NCBI RefSeq assembly: GCF_014931215.1
Contig: NZ_CP063089.1
Span: forward strand, 558,001-622,000
Reading direction: 5' to 3'
DNA length: 64,000 nucleotides
From: Campylobacter sp. 2014D-0216
Lineage (GTDB): Bacteria; Campylobacterota; Campylobacteria; Campylobacterales; Campylobacteraceae
The notes under the pieces are model-generated. The model was given only the letters and a program-made list of their open reading frames with translations. It had not been told where the DNA came from and searched no databases. The translations under genes and the position numbers were made by a program. Shown one piece after another: positions 47,025 to 55,588 of this stretch (positions within the stretch are counted from its first letter, which is position 1; each line of letters begins with the position of its first letter).

Positions 47025-47782
47025 GTAGCACTTTAGAGCAAATAACAAACAATATTAATATTTCAAATGCTTACTATGAATTAGATGAATTTGATATATT
47101 TATGTTAGATATTGCTAAAATTTCTAGAAATATTTTTGTATTTAAAGACAATCAAATTTTTGAATATAAAAATAAAACACTCAATGATTTTTCTAGTGCT
47201 GAATTTGTAGCTATTTTAAAAGAAATCATACGAATTGAAAAAGAAAAAAATAATAGCATTGGCTTATCAATAGAAAAAAGAGAAGAGTTGATCTTAGAAG
47301 ATAAAAAGGTTAAAAATTTTCTAACTAAATATTTTACTTTAAAAGTCAAGCTTGCTAAAAGCTATAAAACAGTTTCTTCGCTTTTGGAAGCATGTAAAAT
47401 TTGTCACACAAAGCAGCAGTTCATAAAGAAAAATTTAAAAGCAATTATATTAAATTTATCAAATCTTGAAAGAAATATTAAAGATAATATCACAAGATTA
47501 GAGAGTATTTATACTTACATTAATACGATAAGAAGTGAAAAAATCAATCAAAATATTTATTTTTTAAGTATTATGTCTGCGATTTTTTTACCTTTGAATT
47601 TAATCGTTGGTTTTTTTGGCATGAATACTAAAAATTTATTTTTATCTGAAAGTGAAAATGGAACTTACTATGTTTTAGCTATGATATTAGCTATATTTTT
47701 CATTTTATTTTTATGGTATCAAATGAAAGATAAAAAAGAATTAGATTTAGATGAATTTTCTATTAAAAAGAAAAAGAAGTAG
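47018..47782 (+). CDS. CorA-like divalent-cation transporter family protein
   Basis: A 254-residue protein with an acidic/helical cytosolic N-terminal part (about 1-185) and two C-terminal membrane helices (about 187-210 and 218-240). The CorA signature appears as GFFGMNTKN at the end of the first helix (the GMN tripeptide is kept). It is shorter than standard CorA (about 315) and ends with a basic [10 protein letters not shown] tail. Probable Mg2+/Co2+ channel relative; substrate not certain. Overlaps tgt by 7 bases. Its stop is 1 base from a convergent tRNA gene. Confidence 0.75.
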   Translation: MLSSTLEQITNNINISNAYYELDEFDIFMLDIAKISRNIFVFKDNQIFEYKNKTLNDFSSAEFVAILKEIIRIEKEKNNSIGLSIEKREELILEDKKVKNFLTKYFTLKVKLAKSYKTVSSLLEACKICHTKQQFIKKNLKAIILNLSNLERNIKDNITRLESIYTYINTIRSEKINQNIYFLSIMSAIFLPLNLIVGFFGMNTKNLFLSESENGTYYVLAMILAIFFILFLWYQMKDKKELDLDEFSIKKKKK

Positions 47783-47783
47783 G

Positions 47784-47860
47784 TGGTACGCCCAAGAGGA
47801 TTCGAACCTCTGACCTTTTGAACCGCAATCAAATGCTCTATCCAGCTGAGCTATGGGCGC
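47784..47860 (-). tRNA. tRNA-Arg, anticodon GCG
   Basis: A complete 77-nt cloverleaf: acceptor GCGCCCA/TGGGCGT (G1-U72 wobble), D-arm GCTC/GAGC, anticodon stem TTTGA/TCAAA around loop TTGCGGT, T-arm AGAGG-TTCGAAT-CCTCT, discriminator A and genome-encoded CCA. The anticodon GCG reads CGC and, by wobble, CGU. Most bacteria use ACG modified to ICG for this box. It lies 1 base from the convergent CorA-like stop. Confidence 0.95.
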
Positions 47861-47874
47861 AAAATAAAGAAGTA

Positions 47875-47880
47875 ATTTTA
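47875..47880 (-). promoter_or_regulatory. -10 element of tRNA-Arg(GCG)
   Basis: TAAAAT on the minus strand within TTGATAAAATTA; transcription would start near 47868, eight bases before the mature tRNA 5' end. It has T-rich sequence upstream as in Campylobacter promoters. Confidence 0.5.
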
Positions 47881-47977
47881 TCAAAATATCCTTAAAATTA
47901 GCAAAAATAAATAATTTTATAGAATTTTTATATTTTTATGCTAAGCTTCCTTTAATATTTTAGCTTAAGGCAAGGTA

Positions 47978-49417
47978 ATGATACATAAGATTTTAATAGC
48001 CAATAGAGGTGAGATCGCAGTCAGAGTAATCCGTGCTTGTAGGGATTTGCACATAAAAAGTGTTGCAGTTTATACCGAACCTGATTATGAGTGTTTGCAT
48101 GTAAAAGTTGCAGATGAAGCATATAGAATAGGAACGGATGCTATAAGAGGGTATCTAGATGGCAAAAGAATTGTAGAGATCGCAAAAGCTTGTGGAGCTG
48201 ATGCAATACATCCTGGCTATGGATTTTTGAGCGAAAATTATGAATTTGCTAAAGAATGCGAGGATGCGGGGATCATTTTCATAGGCCCAAAATCAGATGT
48301 TATTCGCAAAATGGGAAATAAAAACATTGCAAGATATTTGATGAAAAAAAATGGGATCCCTGTGGTGCCTGGAACTGAAAAATTAAATCATTGTACATTA
48401 GAAGAAATCAAACTTCAAGCTTTGAAAATAGGCTATCCTGTGATTTTAAAAGCCAGTGGCGGCGGCGGCGGTAGAGGTATACGTGTTGTGCATAAAGAAG
48501 AGGATTTGGAAAAATCTTTTGAAGCTTGTAAGAGAGAAGCGCTTAGCTTTTTTAAAAATGATGAAGTGTTTATGGAAAAATATGTTATCAATCCAAGACA
48601 TATTGAGTTTCAAATTCTAGCGGATAATTATGGAAATATCATTCACCTTTGTGAAAGAGATTGTTCTATCCAAAGAAGACATCAAAAAATTATCGAAATA
48701 GCACCTTGTCCGAGTATTTCAGAAAAACTTAGAAAAACCATAGGAGTAACCGCTGTAGCTGCTGCAAAAGCAGTGGGTTATACGAATGTTGGTACAGTTG
48801 AGTTTTTGCTTGATGATTATAATAGATTTTATTTTATGGAAATGAATACAAGAATTCAAGTAGAGCATCCTATCACAGAAGAAATCACAGGAATTGATCT
48901 TATCACAAGACAAATTCGTATTGCTAATGGAGAAATTTTAGATTTAGAACAAAGCGATATTAAACCAAGAGGTTTTGCTATAGAAGCTAGAATTACAGCA
49001 GAGAATGTGTGGAAAAATTTCATTCCAAGTCCAGGTAAAATCACCGAATATTTTCCGGCTTTAGGTCCATCTGTAAGAGTGGATAGTCATTTGTATAAAG
49101 ACTATACGGTGCCGCCTTATTATGATTCTTTGCTTGCAAAATTAATCGTCAAAGGTTCAAGTTATGATAGTGCGGTTAATAGGCTTGAGAGGGCTTTGAA
49201 GGAATTTGTGATCGATGATATAAGAACTACTGTGCCATTTTTGATCGCAATTACCAAAATAAGGGAATTTAGAAGAGGTTATTTTGATACTTCTTTTATA
49301 GAAACACACATGGAGGAGCTTTTAGAAAAAACAGAAGATAGGCATCAAGAAAATAAAGAAGAGGTGATTGCTGCGATTGCTGCTGCTTTACAAAAAATAA
49401 AAGAAAGTAGAGAATAA
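47978..49417 (+). CDS. pycA: biotin carboxylase subunit (pyruvate carboxylase subunit A / AccC type)
   Basis: ATP-grasp enzyme that carboxylates biotin. The 479-residue protein has ILIANRGEIAVRVIRACRD, HPGYGFLSEN, the Gly-rich ATP loop KASGGGGGRGIRVV near residue 159, HIEFQILAD, ERDCSIQRRHQK and MNTRIQVEHPITEEITG. It is a free-standing biotin carboxylase. The neighbours (short coiled-coil protein, bpt, DnaJ-like, ftsW) match the C. jejuni pycA locus as I recall it rather than accBC, so I favour the pyruvate carboxylase A subunit. AccC is the alternative. PycB is not in this window. Confidence 0.82.
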   Translation: MIHKILIANRGEIAVRVIRACRDLHIKSVAVYTEPDYECLHVKVADEAYRIGTDAIRGYLDGKRIVEIAKACGADAIHPGYGFLSENYEFAKECEDAGIIFIGPKSDVIRKMGNKNIARYLMKKNGIPVVPGTEKLNHCTLEEIKLQALKIGYPVILKASGGGGGRGIRVVHKEEDLEKSFEACKREALSFFKNDEVFMEKYVINPRHIEFQILADNYGNIIHLCERDCSIQRRHQKIIEIAPCPSISEKLRKTIGVTAVAAAKAVGYTNVGTVEFLLDDYNRFYFMEMNTRIQVEHPITEEITGIDLITRQIRIANGEILDLEQSDIKPRGFAIEARITAENVWKNFIPSPGKITEYFPALGPSVRVDSHLYKDYTVPPYYDSLLAKLIVKGSSYDSAVNRLERALKEFVIDDIRTTVPFLIAITKIREFRRGYFDTSFIETHMEELLEKTEDRHQENKEEVIAAIAAALQKIKESRE

Positions 49418-49677
49418 TGAGTTTTTTAGATGAATTAAAAGATATTAAAAAAGTACTTCAAAAAGAACAAGGTCAAGTTAAAAAAGAAAAAAACAAGGCA
49501 AGTAAAAGTGGAATTAGTATGAAAAATACTGATTTAGAGAATGTAAGAAAAGATTTGGCTAAACAAAATGAGCTAAAAAAACAAGAACAAGAATTTGAAG
49601 AAATGTTTGCCAAAGAAGAGCGTTTGGCAAACGAATTTATGGAATTTGTTAAAAATAGTGATATTAAAAAGATCTAA
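49417..49677 (+). CDS. short charged coiled-coil protein, unknown function
   Basis: An 86-residue protein composed almost entirely of Lys, Glu, Gln and Asn in heptad-like order ([25 protein letters not shown], then [24 protein letters not shown]). Predicted fully helical, cytosolic. No domain recognised. Its ATG overlaps the pycA stop (TAATGA) and its stop overlaps the bpt start (TAATG), so it is translated in series with both; the conserved linkage suggests it is a genuine gene. Confidence 0.75.
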   Translation: MSFLDELKDIKKVLQKEQGQVKKEKNKASKSGISMKNTDLENVRKDLAKQNELKKQEQEFEEMFAKEERLANEFMEFVKNSDIKKI

Positions 49678-50393
49678 TGAATATTATAGGTTTTTGTACT
49701 TTAGAAGAAGAATGTCCTTATCTTGAGGATAGGTATTGTAGAAATGAATACAACTATGTCTCTTTTATCACTAAGGCGCAAAACCAAGAATTAGTTTCAA
49801 GAGGCTGGCGACGCTTTGGTTCGTATTTTTCAAGACCTATTTGCGATGGTTGTAATGAATGTCAAAATTTACGTATCGTAGTGGATGATTTTCATTTTAG
49901 TAAAAGTTATCGTAGGGTTTTGAAAAAAAATACTGCAACTAAGATCATCTTGCAAAAACCTTCTTTGAGTGATGAGCATTTGTTATTATACGAAAAATAC
50001 CATCATTATCAAAAAGATAAGAGAAATTGGAAAATTTATGATCTCAATTTTAGAAAATACTACAATCTCTACGTAGATAATGCGGGTACCTTTGGTTATG
50101 AGCTAGATTTTTATGTTGATAATAAATTAGTCTGTGTTGATTTGATTGATATTTTAGATGATGGAATTTCTAGTATATATTGTTTTTATGATCCTGATTT
50201 TTCACACTTAAGCCTCGGAAAATATTCACTTTTAACCGAAATTAAACTAGCACAATTGAAAAAATTAAAATACATTTATTTAGGATATTTTGTAAAAGGG
50301 TGTCAATCTTTATCGTATAAAGCCGATTATAGTCCAAATGAAATTTTAAAACACACTAGTGCTTTAAATGAACAAGCATTTTTGTGGAGTTAG
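49677..50393 (+). CDS. bpt: aspartate/glutamate leucyltransferase (N-end rule)
   Basis: Adds Leu from Leu-tRNA to proteins with N-terminal Asp or Glu, marking them for ClpS/ClpAP. The 238-residue protein has the N-terminal Cys motif [16 protein letters not shown], the second Cys cluster [12 protein letters not shown] near residues 60-71, and the GNAT-like core [43 protein letters not shown]. Length and motifs match bacterial ATE homologues. Confidence 0.92.
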   Translation: MNIIGFCTLEEECPYLEDRYCRNEYNYVSFITKAQNQELVSRGWRRFGSYFSRPICDGCNECQNLRIVVDDFHFSKSYRRVLKKNTATKIILQKPSLSDEHLLLYEKYHHYQKDKRNWKIYDLNFRKYYNLYVDNAGTFGYELDFYVDNKLVCVDLIDILDDGISSIYCFYDPDFSHLSLGKYSLLTEIKLAQLKKLKYIYLGYFVKGCQSLSYKADYSPNEILKHTSALNEQAFLWS

Positions 50394-50411
50394 TTTTATA
50401 GAGAGGATTTT

Positions 50412-51218
50412 ATGCAAGTAGTGCAAACTTTAGAATCGGTTAGTGTTAATACTGATGATTTTTTAATGTTTAAATATTTTCAAGATCTTATCCGTAAAAA
50501 TTTTTCCAAAGTTGTCGGAAATAAAAACAAAACTTTGTCTTTTTTTGTGGAAAATGAAATTCCTCAAAGAAGATACTTTTTAAAGCTTGTAAATCATAAA
50601 TATAAAAAAAATACAGGCAATCAAATCGATAATCTTGCTTTTGCGCACTATAAAACCTTCAAATTAAATCTTGCTCAGGCGAATACCTTAAAACCGGTAA
50701 TCTTTGCTAAAATAGGTTTTGCACAAAAAAATATTTTGATCACGTTAAGTTCGAATGAGAAATTATTTGCGGTGTATTTGGAGCAATACTTTAAAGACCA
50801 TAAAAGCGTATATGATGAGAAAAATTGTATTTTTTCATTAGAGTATAAAGACGATAACACTTTAAATCTTTTAGAAATTTTAGCAAGTGTTAATGAGCAT
50901 TTAAAATACTGTGTAGATTTTACAATCAATGAAACTCAGCTTTTGGAATTTAGAAATAAAATGAAAAATAAGGCTAGTACAAATTGGAAATTTAATGCCT
51001 TGGCTAAGTTATTTGAGAATTATTTTCAAACATTAGGGTGTAATTCTAGTGATGATTTTTCTACTATTAGGCAAAACTATCTTAATTTGGTAAAAATTTA
51101 CCACCCTGATCGTCATCAAGGTAAAAGTAAAATCGAACAAGCTTATTGCCGTGAAGAATTTGAAAAAATTCAACTTGCATATGAAAGCCTGAAATCTTTA
51201 TATAAAAACAATACCTGA
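50412..51218 (+). CDS. J-domain protein (DnaJ-like, C-terminal J domain)
   Basis: A 268-residue protein with a J domain at its C-terminus (about residues 205-268): DDFSTIRQNYLNLVKIYHPDRHQGKSKIEQAY contains the HPD tripeptide, followed by FEKIQLAYESLKSLY. Residues 1-200 are a unique alpha/beta region (ILITLSSNEKLFAVYLEQYF, CIFSLEYKDD) with no recognised domain. A specialised co-chaperone for DnaK is likely. GAGG ribosome site; 18 bases after bpt. Confidence 0.82.
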   Translation: MQVVQTLESVSVNTDDFLMFKYFQDLIRKNFSKVVGNKNKTLSFFVENEIPQRRYFLKLVNHKYKKNTGNQIDNLAFAHYKTFKLNLAQANTLKPVIFAKIGFAQKNILITLSSNEKLFAVYLEQYFKDHKSVYDEKNCIFSLEYKDDNTLNLLEILASVNEHLKYCVDFTINETQLLEFRNKMKNKASTNWKFNALAKLFENYFQTLGCNSSDDFSTIRQNYLNLVKIYHPDRHQGKSKIEQAYCREEFEKIQLAYESLKSLYKNNT

Positions 51219-51288
51219 TGTTAAAATAACATCATTTTAAGTTGCAATTGATTAAAATTAACTTTTTATAAAAATTTAGGGAATAATA

Positions 51289-52452
51289 TTGGTTGCTGAT
51301 AGAAAGTTATTTTTTTTAAGTTGCATTTTAATTACCATAGGCATACTTTTTTCTTACTCATTAAGCGCTTTTACTGTGCTTTATTTGGAGTATAATGAAT
51401 TTCATTTTTTTATCAGACAGCTTTTTTTTGGGCTTAGTGGTATAGCTATTATTTATTTTGTATCAAGGTTAAACCCTGATAGCAAAATGGCGCATTATCT
51501 CATGATAAGTGTTTTATTAGTCTCGTTTTTATTTATCCTTGTTTTACCTTTTTTACCAACTTTCCTTGCTACGGCAGCAGGGGGTGCTAAAAGATGGATC
51601 AGACTTGGGCCTTTGTCTATTTCTCCGGTTGAGTTTTTTAAAATAGGTTTGATTTATTTTCTTGCTTGGTCTTATACTAGAAGAATTGATGATAGTAAAA
51701 AAGCAATCAAGCATGAGGTTTTGATTTTAATTCCTTATTTTATTCTAGCAGCTTGTGTGATAGGGTATATTTATATGACACAAAATGACCTAGGGCAAAG
51801 TGTGATTTCGTTTTTCTTGGTTTTTGCTTTAGCTTTTTTTGCAGGAGCGAGTAAAAGGCTTTTTGCTTTTGGTGTGGTTATTGTTGGAATGATAGGAGTT
51901 TTGGTAATTTTAAGTAACCAAAGAAGAATTCAACGTATATCTGCTTGGTGGGGAAATATCCAAGATGCTTTTTTGCCTTTTTTTCCTGATTGGCTGGCAA
52001 GTGCTTTAAGAGTAAGTCATAATTCAGAACCATATCAAATTTCACACAGTTTAAATGCTATAGCTCACGGTGGCTTTTTTGGAGAAGGTTTAGGGCTTGG
52101 TACATTCAAGCTAGGCTTTTTAAGTGAAGTACATACAGACTTTGTTTTATCAGGTATAACGGAAGAAATAGGTTTGTTGGGTTTAAGTATTATTTGTTTG
52201 ATTTATTTATTGGTAATCCTTCGAATTTTTAGAATAGCAGGGCGTTGTGAAAATAAGGTGCACTTTTTATTTTGCTCAGGAGTTGCATTGCTTTTATTAT
52301 TTTCATTTTTTATGAATGCATTTGGTATTATTTCTTTGACACCGCTAAAAGGAGTTGCCGTTCCGCTTTTAAGCTATGGAGGTAGCTCCATGTGGTCTAT
52401 TTGCCTTGGAATAGGATATGTACTAATGATTAGTAAAAAGGTAAAAATTTAA
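51289..52452 (+). CDS. ftsW: SEDS-family peptidoglycan glycosyltransferase FtsW
   Basis: Polymerises lipid II at the division site with its PBP partner. The 387-residue, ten-helix protein shows GGAKRWIRLGPLSISPVEFFK, NDLGQSVI, the long periplasmic loop SEPYQISHSLNAIAHGGFFGEGLGLG, the catalytic-Asp segment EVHTDFVLSGITEEIG and PLKGVAVPLLSYGGSS. RodA is the alternative; the neighbourhood fits the C. jejuni ftsW-like gene. Start is TTG, supported by TTAGGGA 6-7 bases upstream; no ATG is available in that position. Confidence 0.88.
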   Translation: MVADRKLFFLSCILITIGILFSYSLSAFTVLYLEYNEFHFFIRQLFFGLSGIAIIYFVSRLNPDSKMAHYLMISVLLVSFLFILVLPFLPTFLATAAGGAKRWIRLGPLSISPVEFFKIGLIYFLAWSYTRRIDDSKKAIKHEVLILIPYFILAACVIGYIYMTQNDLGQSVISFFLVFALAFFAGASKRLFAFGVVIVGMIGVLVILSNQRRIQRISAWWGNIQDAFLPFFPDWLASALRVSHNSEPYQISHSLNAIAHGGFFGEGLGLGTFKLGFLSEVHTDFVLSGITEEIGLLGLSIICLIYLLVILRIFRIAGRCENKVHFLFCSGVALLLLFSFFMNAFGIISLTPLKGVAVPLLSYGGSSMWSICLGIGYVLMISKKVKI

Positions 52453-52510
52453 ACTCATTAATTAAAATATATAAAAATTAACTTAAATTAAAAATATTTA
52501 TAATCAACTC

Positions 52511-52539
52511 TTTACAAAAACCTTTTTTTTGCTTATAAT
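52511..52539 (+). promoter_or_regulatory. sigma-70 promoter for the leader ORF and amino-acid binding protein
   Basis: -35 TTTACA (52511-52516), 17-base T-rich spacer, extended -10 TGCTTATAAT with TATAAT at 52534-52539. It is the best sigma-70 match in the window. Start near 52546, giving a leader of about 100 bases before the binding-protein ATG, which contains a small ORF. Confidence 0.8.
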
Positions 52540-52570
52540 TATGCTCACATTTATTATAAGGAGGTAGAGT

Positions 52571-52603
52571 ATGAAGAAATATAGGCGTCAAAACACATTA
52601 TAA
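52571..52603 (+). CDS. candidate leader peptide upstream of the amino-acid binding protein
   Basis: A ten-residue ORF, MKKYRRQNTL, preceded by a perfect eight-base Shine-Dalgarno AAGGAGGT (52558-52565), 5 bases from the ATG. This ribosome site is stronger than those of nearly all annotated genes here. The ORF lies about 25 bases after the predicted transcript start and 40 bases before the binding-protein gene. It contains tandem Arg codons AGG CGT. The six bases after its stop (TCTTTT) can pair with the downstream ribosome site AAAGGA (52633-52638). I infer a translated regulatory leader; no terminator hairpin is visible, so transcriptional attenuation is unlikely. Confidence 0.6.
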   Translation: MKKYRRQNTL

Positions 52604-52643
52604 TCTTTTATCAATTTTAATTTAATTTTAACAAAGGAAAAAA

Positions 52644-53402
52644 ATGAAAAAAATTTTATATGTTGTTTTAGCGTTGTTTGGTATATTAGTTTTAGGTGCT
52701 TGCTCAAGTGATAAAAACCAAACTGGTGCTTCTAGTGAAAAGGTTTACAAAGTAGGTATAGCTGCAAATTATCCTCCTTTTGATTTTATTAAAGATGCAA
52801 AAATTACCGGATTTGATGTAGATTTACTAGAAGAAATAGCAAAAAGAGAAAATCTAAAACTTGAATGGGTAAATATGAGCTTTGATGGTTTGATTCCTGC
52901 TTTAAAAGCTGGAAAAATTGATATGATCGCTTCTGCTATGAGTTCAACTCCTCAAAGACTAACAAGTATGGATTTTAGCGATACTTATTTTAATACAAAA
53001 AATTTATACTTAAAGTTAAAAACAGATGCTAGTATTAGCGACAAACAAAGTTTAGAAGGTAAAAAAATAGGTGTGCAACTTGGTACCATTCAAGAAAGTG
53101 CTGCAAAATCTATCCCAAATGCTCAAGTAGTAGCGAGTGAGGAAATGCTAGCGGCGATTTTAGCATTAAAAGCTGGTAAATTAGATGCGGTTTTAACTGA
53201 TAAAGATATTGGTAAAGGTTATTTAAAAACCAATGAAGAATTAGAGGCGTTTTTGGAAGAAAATGATGGTAGTTCTGGTTTTTGTATAGCATTTGACAAA
53301 GGAAAGCAAACTGAACTTATTCAAAAAATCAATGCTGGTTTAGAAAAAGTAAAAGCTGATGGTACTTATCAAAAAATCGTAGAAAAATACGACCTACAAT
53401 AA
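52644..53402 (+). CDS. amino-acid ABC transporter substrate-binding lipoprotein
   Basis: A 252-residue type II periplasmic binding protein. Lipoprotein signal: MKKILYVVLALFGILVLGAC with lipobox LGAC (Cys near residue 20). The polar amino-acid binding signature GIAANYPPFDFIKDAKITGFDVDLLEEIAKR follows, then SFDGLIPALKAGKIDMIASAMSSTPQR with the ligand-carboxylate Arg, and the lobe-2 GKKIGVQLGTIQES. The pattern is closest to Arg/His/Lys/Gln binders of the ArtI-HisJ group; ligand is not certain. It has its own promoter and leader, no adjacent permease, and a terminator hairpin inside the convergent gene. Confidence 0.87.
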   Translation: MKKILYVVLALFGILVLGACSSDKNQTGASSEKVYKVGIAANYPPFDFIKDAKITGFDVDLLEEIAKRENLKLEWVNMSFDGLIPALKAGKIDMIASAMSSTPQRLTSMDFSDTYFNTKNLYLKLKTDASISDKQSLEGKKIGVQLGTIQESAAKSIPNAQVVASEEMLAAILALKAGKLDAVLTDKDIGKGYLKTNEELEAFLEENDGSSGFCIAFDKGKQTELIQKINAGLEKVKADGTYQKIVEKYDLQ

Positions 53403-54668
53403 TTAACTCAAAGCCTTGATACTTGCTTTCAAGGCTTTTAAAAAATACTCTATATCTTCTTTTGTGTGTGTATAGTGAAATCCCACTCTTAGCCAACCCG
53501 GTTTAAATTTTAGTTCTTGATTGTCTTTTAAATTGAGCAAGTCATGTCCATAAGGTCCTGCACAAGCACAACCCGCTCTTGTTTCTATTTTATATGTTTT
53601 ACTTAGTTTGTAGGCTAAATCAAATGGAGAAATTCCTTCTATATTAAAAGCAAAAATAGGCAATCTATGTGTGATATTTTTTGCATATAAAGTCATTTTT
53701 GGGAAATTCATACATTGTTTAAAAAAATACTCACAAAGTTCCTTTTCTTTTTTTTCTATAGTATCTAAACCTATTTCATTACGTATTTTAAAAGCTAAGC
53801 TTGCTCTAATTAGCTGGATAATTCCAGGTGTGCCACCTTCTTCTAGGTTTTCAACTTCACATAAATATTGTTGAGAAGTTCTTGAGACATAACCCACTGT
53901 TCCACCTGCTGCAAAACTAGGAGTATCGCCACATAGATTTTTTTTAATAGCAAGCAAACCACACGATCCTACGCCTCCAAGTAGTTTATGAGAACTAATA
54001 AATACCGCATCATAAAATTTGGGATCTAAATTAGCATAAGGGGCTAGAGTTGAAATATCAAAAGCAACGACACCATTGTATTGTTTAATTAGAGTGTAGA
54101 TTTTTTTATAATCACTTAAAATACCAGTCACATTAGAGGCAGCATTAAAACTTGCGATAATTTCTCTATCTTTGGATTTATGTAGTAAATTTTTTAAAAA
54201 ATCATAATCTAATTCGCCATTTTTATCTAAAGGCACTCTAATGTATTCACATAATGCCTCTCTAAAAGAAAGCTCATTAGAATGGTGTTCATAAGGTCCT
54301 ATAATGACTAAAGGTAGCGATTTTTTTTTGACTTCGCGAAAGTATTTTTGCTTAATACGCGGAGGAATGTATAAGCCTAAGATTTCTTGAAATTTCTTAA
54401 TTGCCGCAGAAGATCCGCTTCCACAAGCTATAAGTGCAAAACTATCATCTAATTCAAGATATTTTTTTAAATTCGCCCTTGCGTTTTCGTAGTATTGTTG
54501 TGTGATAAAAGAATTTAAAGAGCTATCAGAATGTGTATTAGCATAGGTTGTAAGTATTTTTTTGATTTCTTTTTCTATGCTTTTTAGTGCCAAAGCGCTA
54601 GCAGTAAAGTCAAAATAATGTATTCCTTTTTTTAAAATAATATCTTGTTTTAATGTTTCAATATTCAA
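53403..54668 (-). CDS. class V aminotransferase (cysteine desulfurase/selenocysteine lyase-like)
   Basis: A 421-residue PLP enzyme. PLP-lysine in ISSHKLLGGVGSCG near residue 230, FDISTLAPYANLD with the cofactor Asp, ASNVTGILSDYK, and the Cys-rich loop TRAGCACAGPYGHD near residue 366, where desulfurases have their catalytic Cys. The fold and motifs fit the NifS/CsdB superfamily, though scaffold genes (iscU/nifU) are absent. As I recall, C. jejuni Cj0791c is the counterpart, also next to flgS. TTG start, with AGAGGA six bases before it. Abuts the binding-protein gene end to end. Confidence 0.82.
   Translation of the reverse strand: MNIETLKQDIILKKGIHYFDFTASALALKSIEKEIKKILTTYANTHSDSSLNSFITQQYYENARANLKKYLELDDSFALIACGSGSSAAIKKFQEILGLYIPPRIKQKYFREVKKKSLPLVIIGPYEHHSNELSFREALCEYIRVPLDKNGELDYDFLKNLLHKSKDREIIASFNAASNVTGILSDYKKIYTLIKQYNGVVAFDISTLAPYANLDPKFYDAVFISSHKLLGGVGSCGLLAIKKNLCGDTPSFAAGGTVGYVSRTSQQYLCEVENLEEGGTPGIIQLIRASLAFKIRNEIGLDTIEKKEKELCEYFFKQCMNFPKMTLYAKNITHRLPIFAFNIEGISPFDLAYKLSKTYKIETRAGCACAGPYGHDLLNLKDNQELKFKPGWLRVGFHYTHTKEDIEYFLKALKASIKALS
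53410..53438 (+). terminator. hairpin terminator of the binding-protein gene, inside the convergent aminotransferase gene
   Basis: Nine-base arms AAAGCCTTG (53410-53418) and CAAGGCTTT (53430-53438) with an 11-base loop, followed by TAAAAAA. It begins 8 bases after the binding-protein stop, within the last codons (KALKASIKA) of the opposite-strand gene. Confidence 0.65.
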
Positions 54669-54733
54669 AAAAAATCCTCTAAAAATTTGTTAAAATTATA
54701 TCATACAAAAGATTTAAAATTAAGGAACTAGCT

Positions 54734-55588
54734 ATAAATTTTAGTGATTTTTCAAAACTTTGTAAAGGTTTTGAGCTTGAAAAGATTTTTGATTTTTATA
54801 GTGTTTTTGATGAATTTGATTTTGATTTGAAATTAAGCTTGTATGAGAATATTTCAAATGTTTTTATTAATCATGCTTTTGATATTTTAAGTCAATTAAA
54901 TTTAGATGAAAATAGCTTAAAAGCTTTAAGTGTGTTGAGTAAAAATGATAGAAAACGTTTTTCTATTAATAAATCTATTCCGCATTTTCAAGCATTAGGT
55001 ATCATCAATAAGCTTTTAGATAAAAATATCTTGGTTTTGGAAAAAAGTCAAGAAAAACCTGCGATAAAAAACAAAAGGCAGAAAGTAAAAAAAGAATTAA
55101 GATCATATATTGTTCAAGATAAGGTAGTTTTTAAAAATCATGGTTTGAGGTTTTTCTTTTACTTTATATATCCTAATTTAAGCTTAATCGTAAGCAATAA
55201 AACAGAAGAATTGTTGGGAATTATAAAAACAAATTTAGAAAATTATCAAAGTCTTATTTTTGAATTTTTGTGCAAAGATTTTTTAGCTAAAAAGCTTAAA
55301 GTGGAGCAGGTTTTTAGTTTTTGGAATTATTATTGTGAGATAGATTTGTATTATTGTGAAAATAATTTTTGCGTTTTAGGTGAGGTTAAATTTAAAGAAA
55401 GAAAGATTTGTAAAAATATCTTAAATATTTTAAAAAATAAAGCAAAACAGCTTCAAGTTCAGCCAAATTTATATGTGCTTTTTTCAAAAAGAGGTTTTAG
55501 TAAAGAATTGGTGGCTAATAAGGAGCGTAATTTGCTTTTATATACTTTGGAAGATTTTAAATTTTTAATCGAGGATAACAATGGATGA
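54734..55588 (+). CDS. PD-(D/E)xK nuclease-like (DUF234-type) protein upstream of flgS, apparently with an AUA start
   Basis: A 284-residue protein of unknown role. Residues about 55-105 look like a winged helix (LSVLSKNDRKRFSINKS then LGIINKLLDKNIL). Residues about 170-280 carry Glu177, then EIDLYYCENN (Asp204) and GEVKFKERK (Glu217-x-Lys219), the E...D...E-x-K pattern of PD-(D/E)xK folds as in DUF234. The frame is open upstream of the first TTG (54827) and encodes protein-like NFSDFSKLCKGFELEKIFDF; no ATG/GTG/TTG exists there, but ATA at 54734-54736 lies 7 bases after TAAGGA. Overlaps flgS by 8 bases. Confidence 0.75.
   Translation: MNFSDFSKLCKGFELEKIFDFYSVFDEFDFDLKLSLYENISNVFINHAFDILSQLNLDENSLKALSVLSKNDRKRFSINKSIPHFQALGIINKLLDKNILVLEKSQEKPAIKNKRQKVKKELRSYIVQDKVVFKNHGLRFFFYFIYPNLSLIVSNKTEELLGIIKTNLENYQSLIFEFLCKDFLAKKLKVEQVFSFWNYYCEIDLYYCENNFCVLGEVKFKERKICKNILNILKNKAKQLQVQPNLYVLFSKRGFSKELVANKERNLLLYTLEDFKFLIEDNNG

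Noticed and set aside
48461-48476. (GGC)n repeat as a possible phase-variable tract
   Set aside because: It encodes the Gly-rich ATP loop of biotin carboxylase, a functional motif; units are three bases, so slippage would not shift the frame.
52604-52640. Transcriptional attenuator after the MKKYRRQNTL leader
   Set aside because: No GC-rich hairpin with U-tract lies between the leader and the binding-protein gene; only a weak six-base pairing with the ribosome site is possible.
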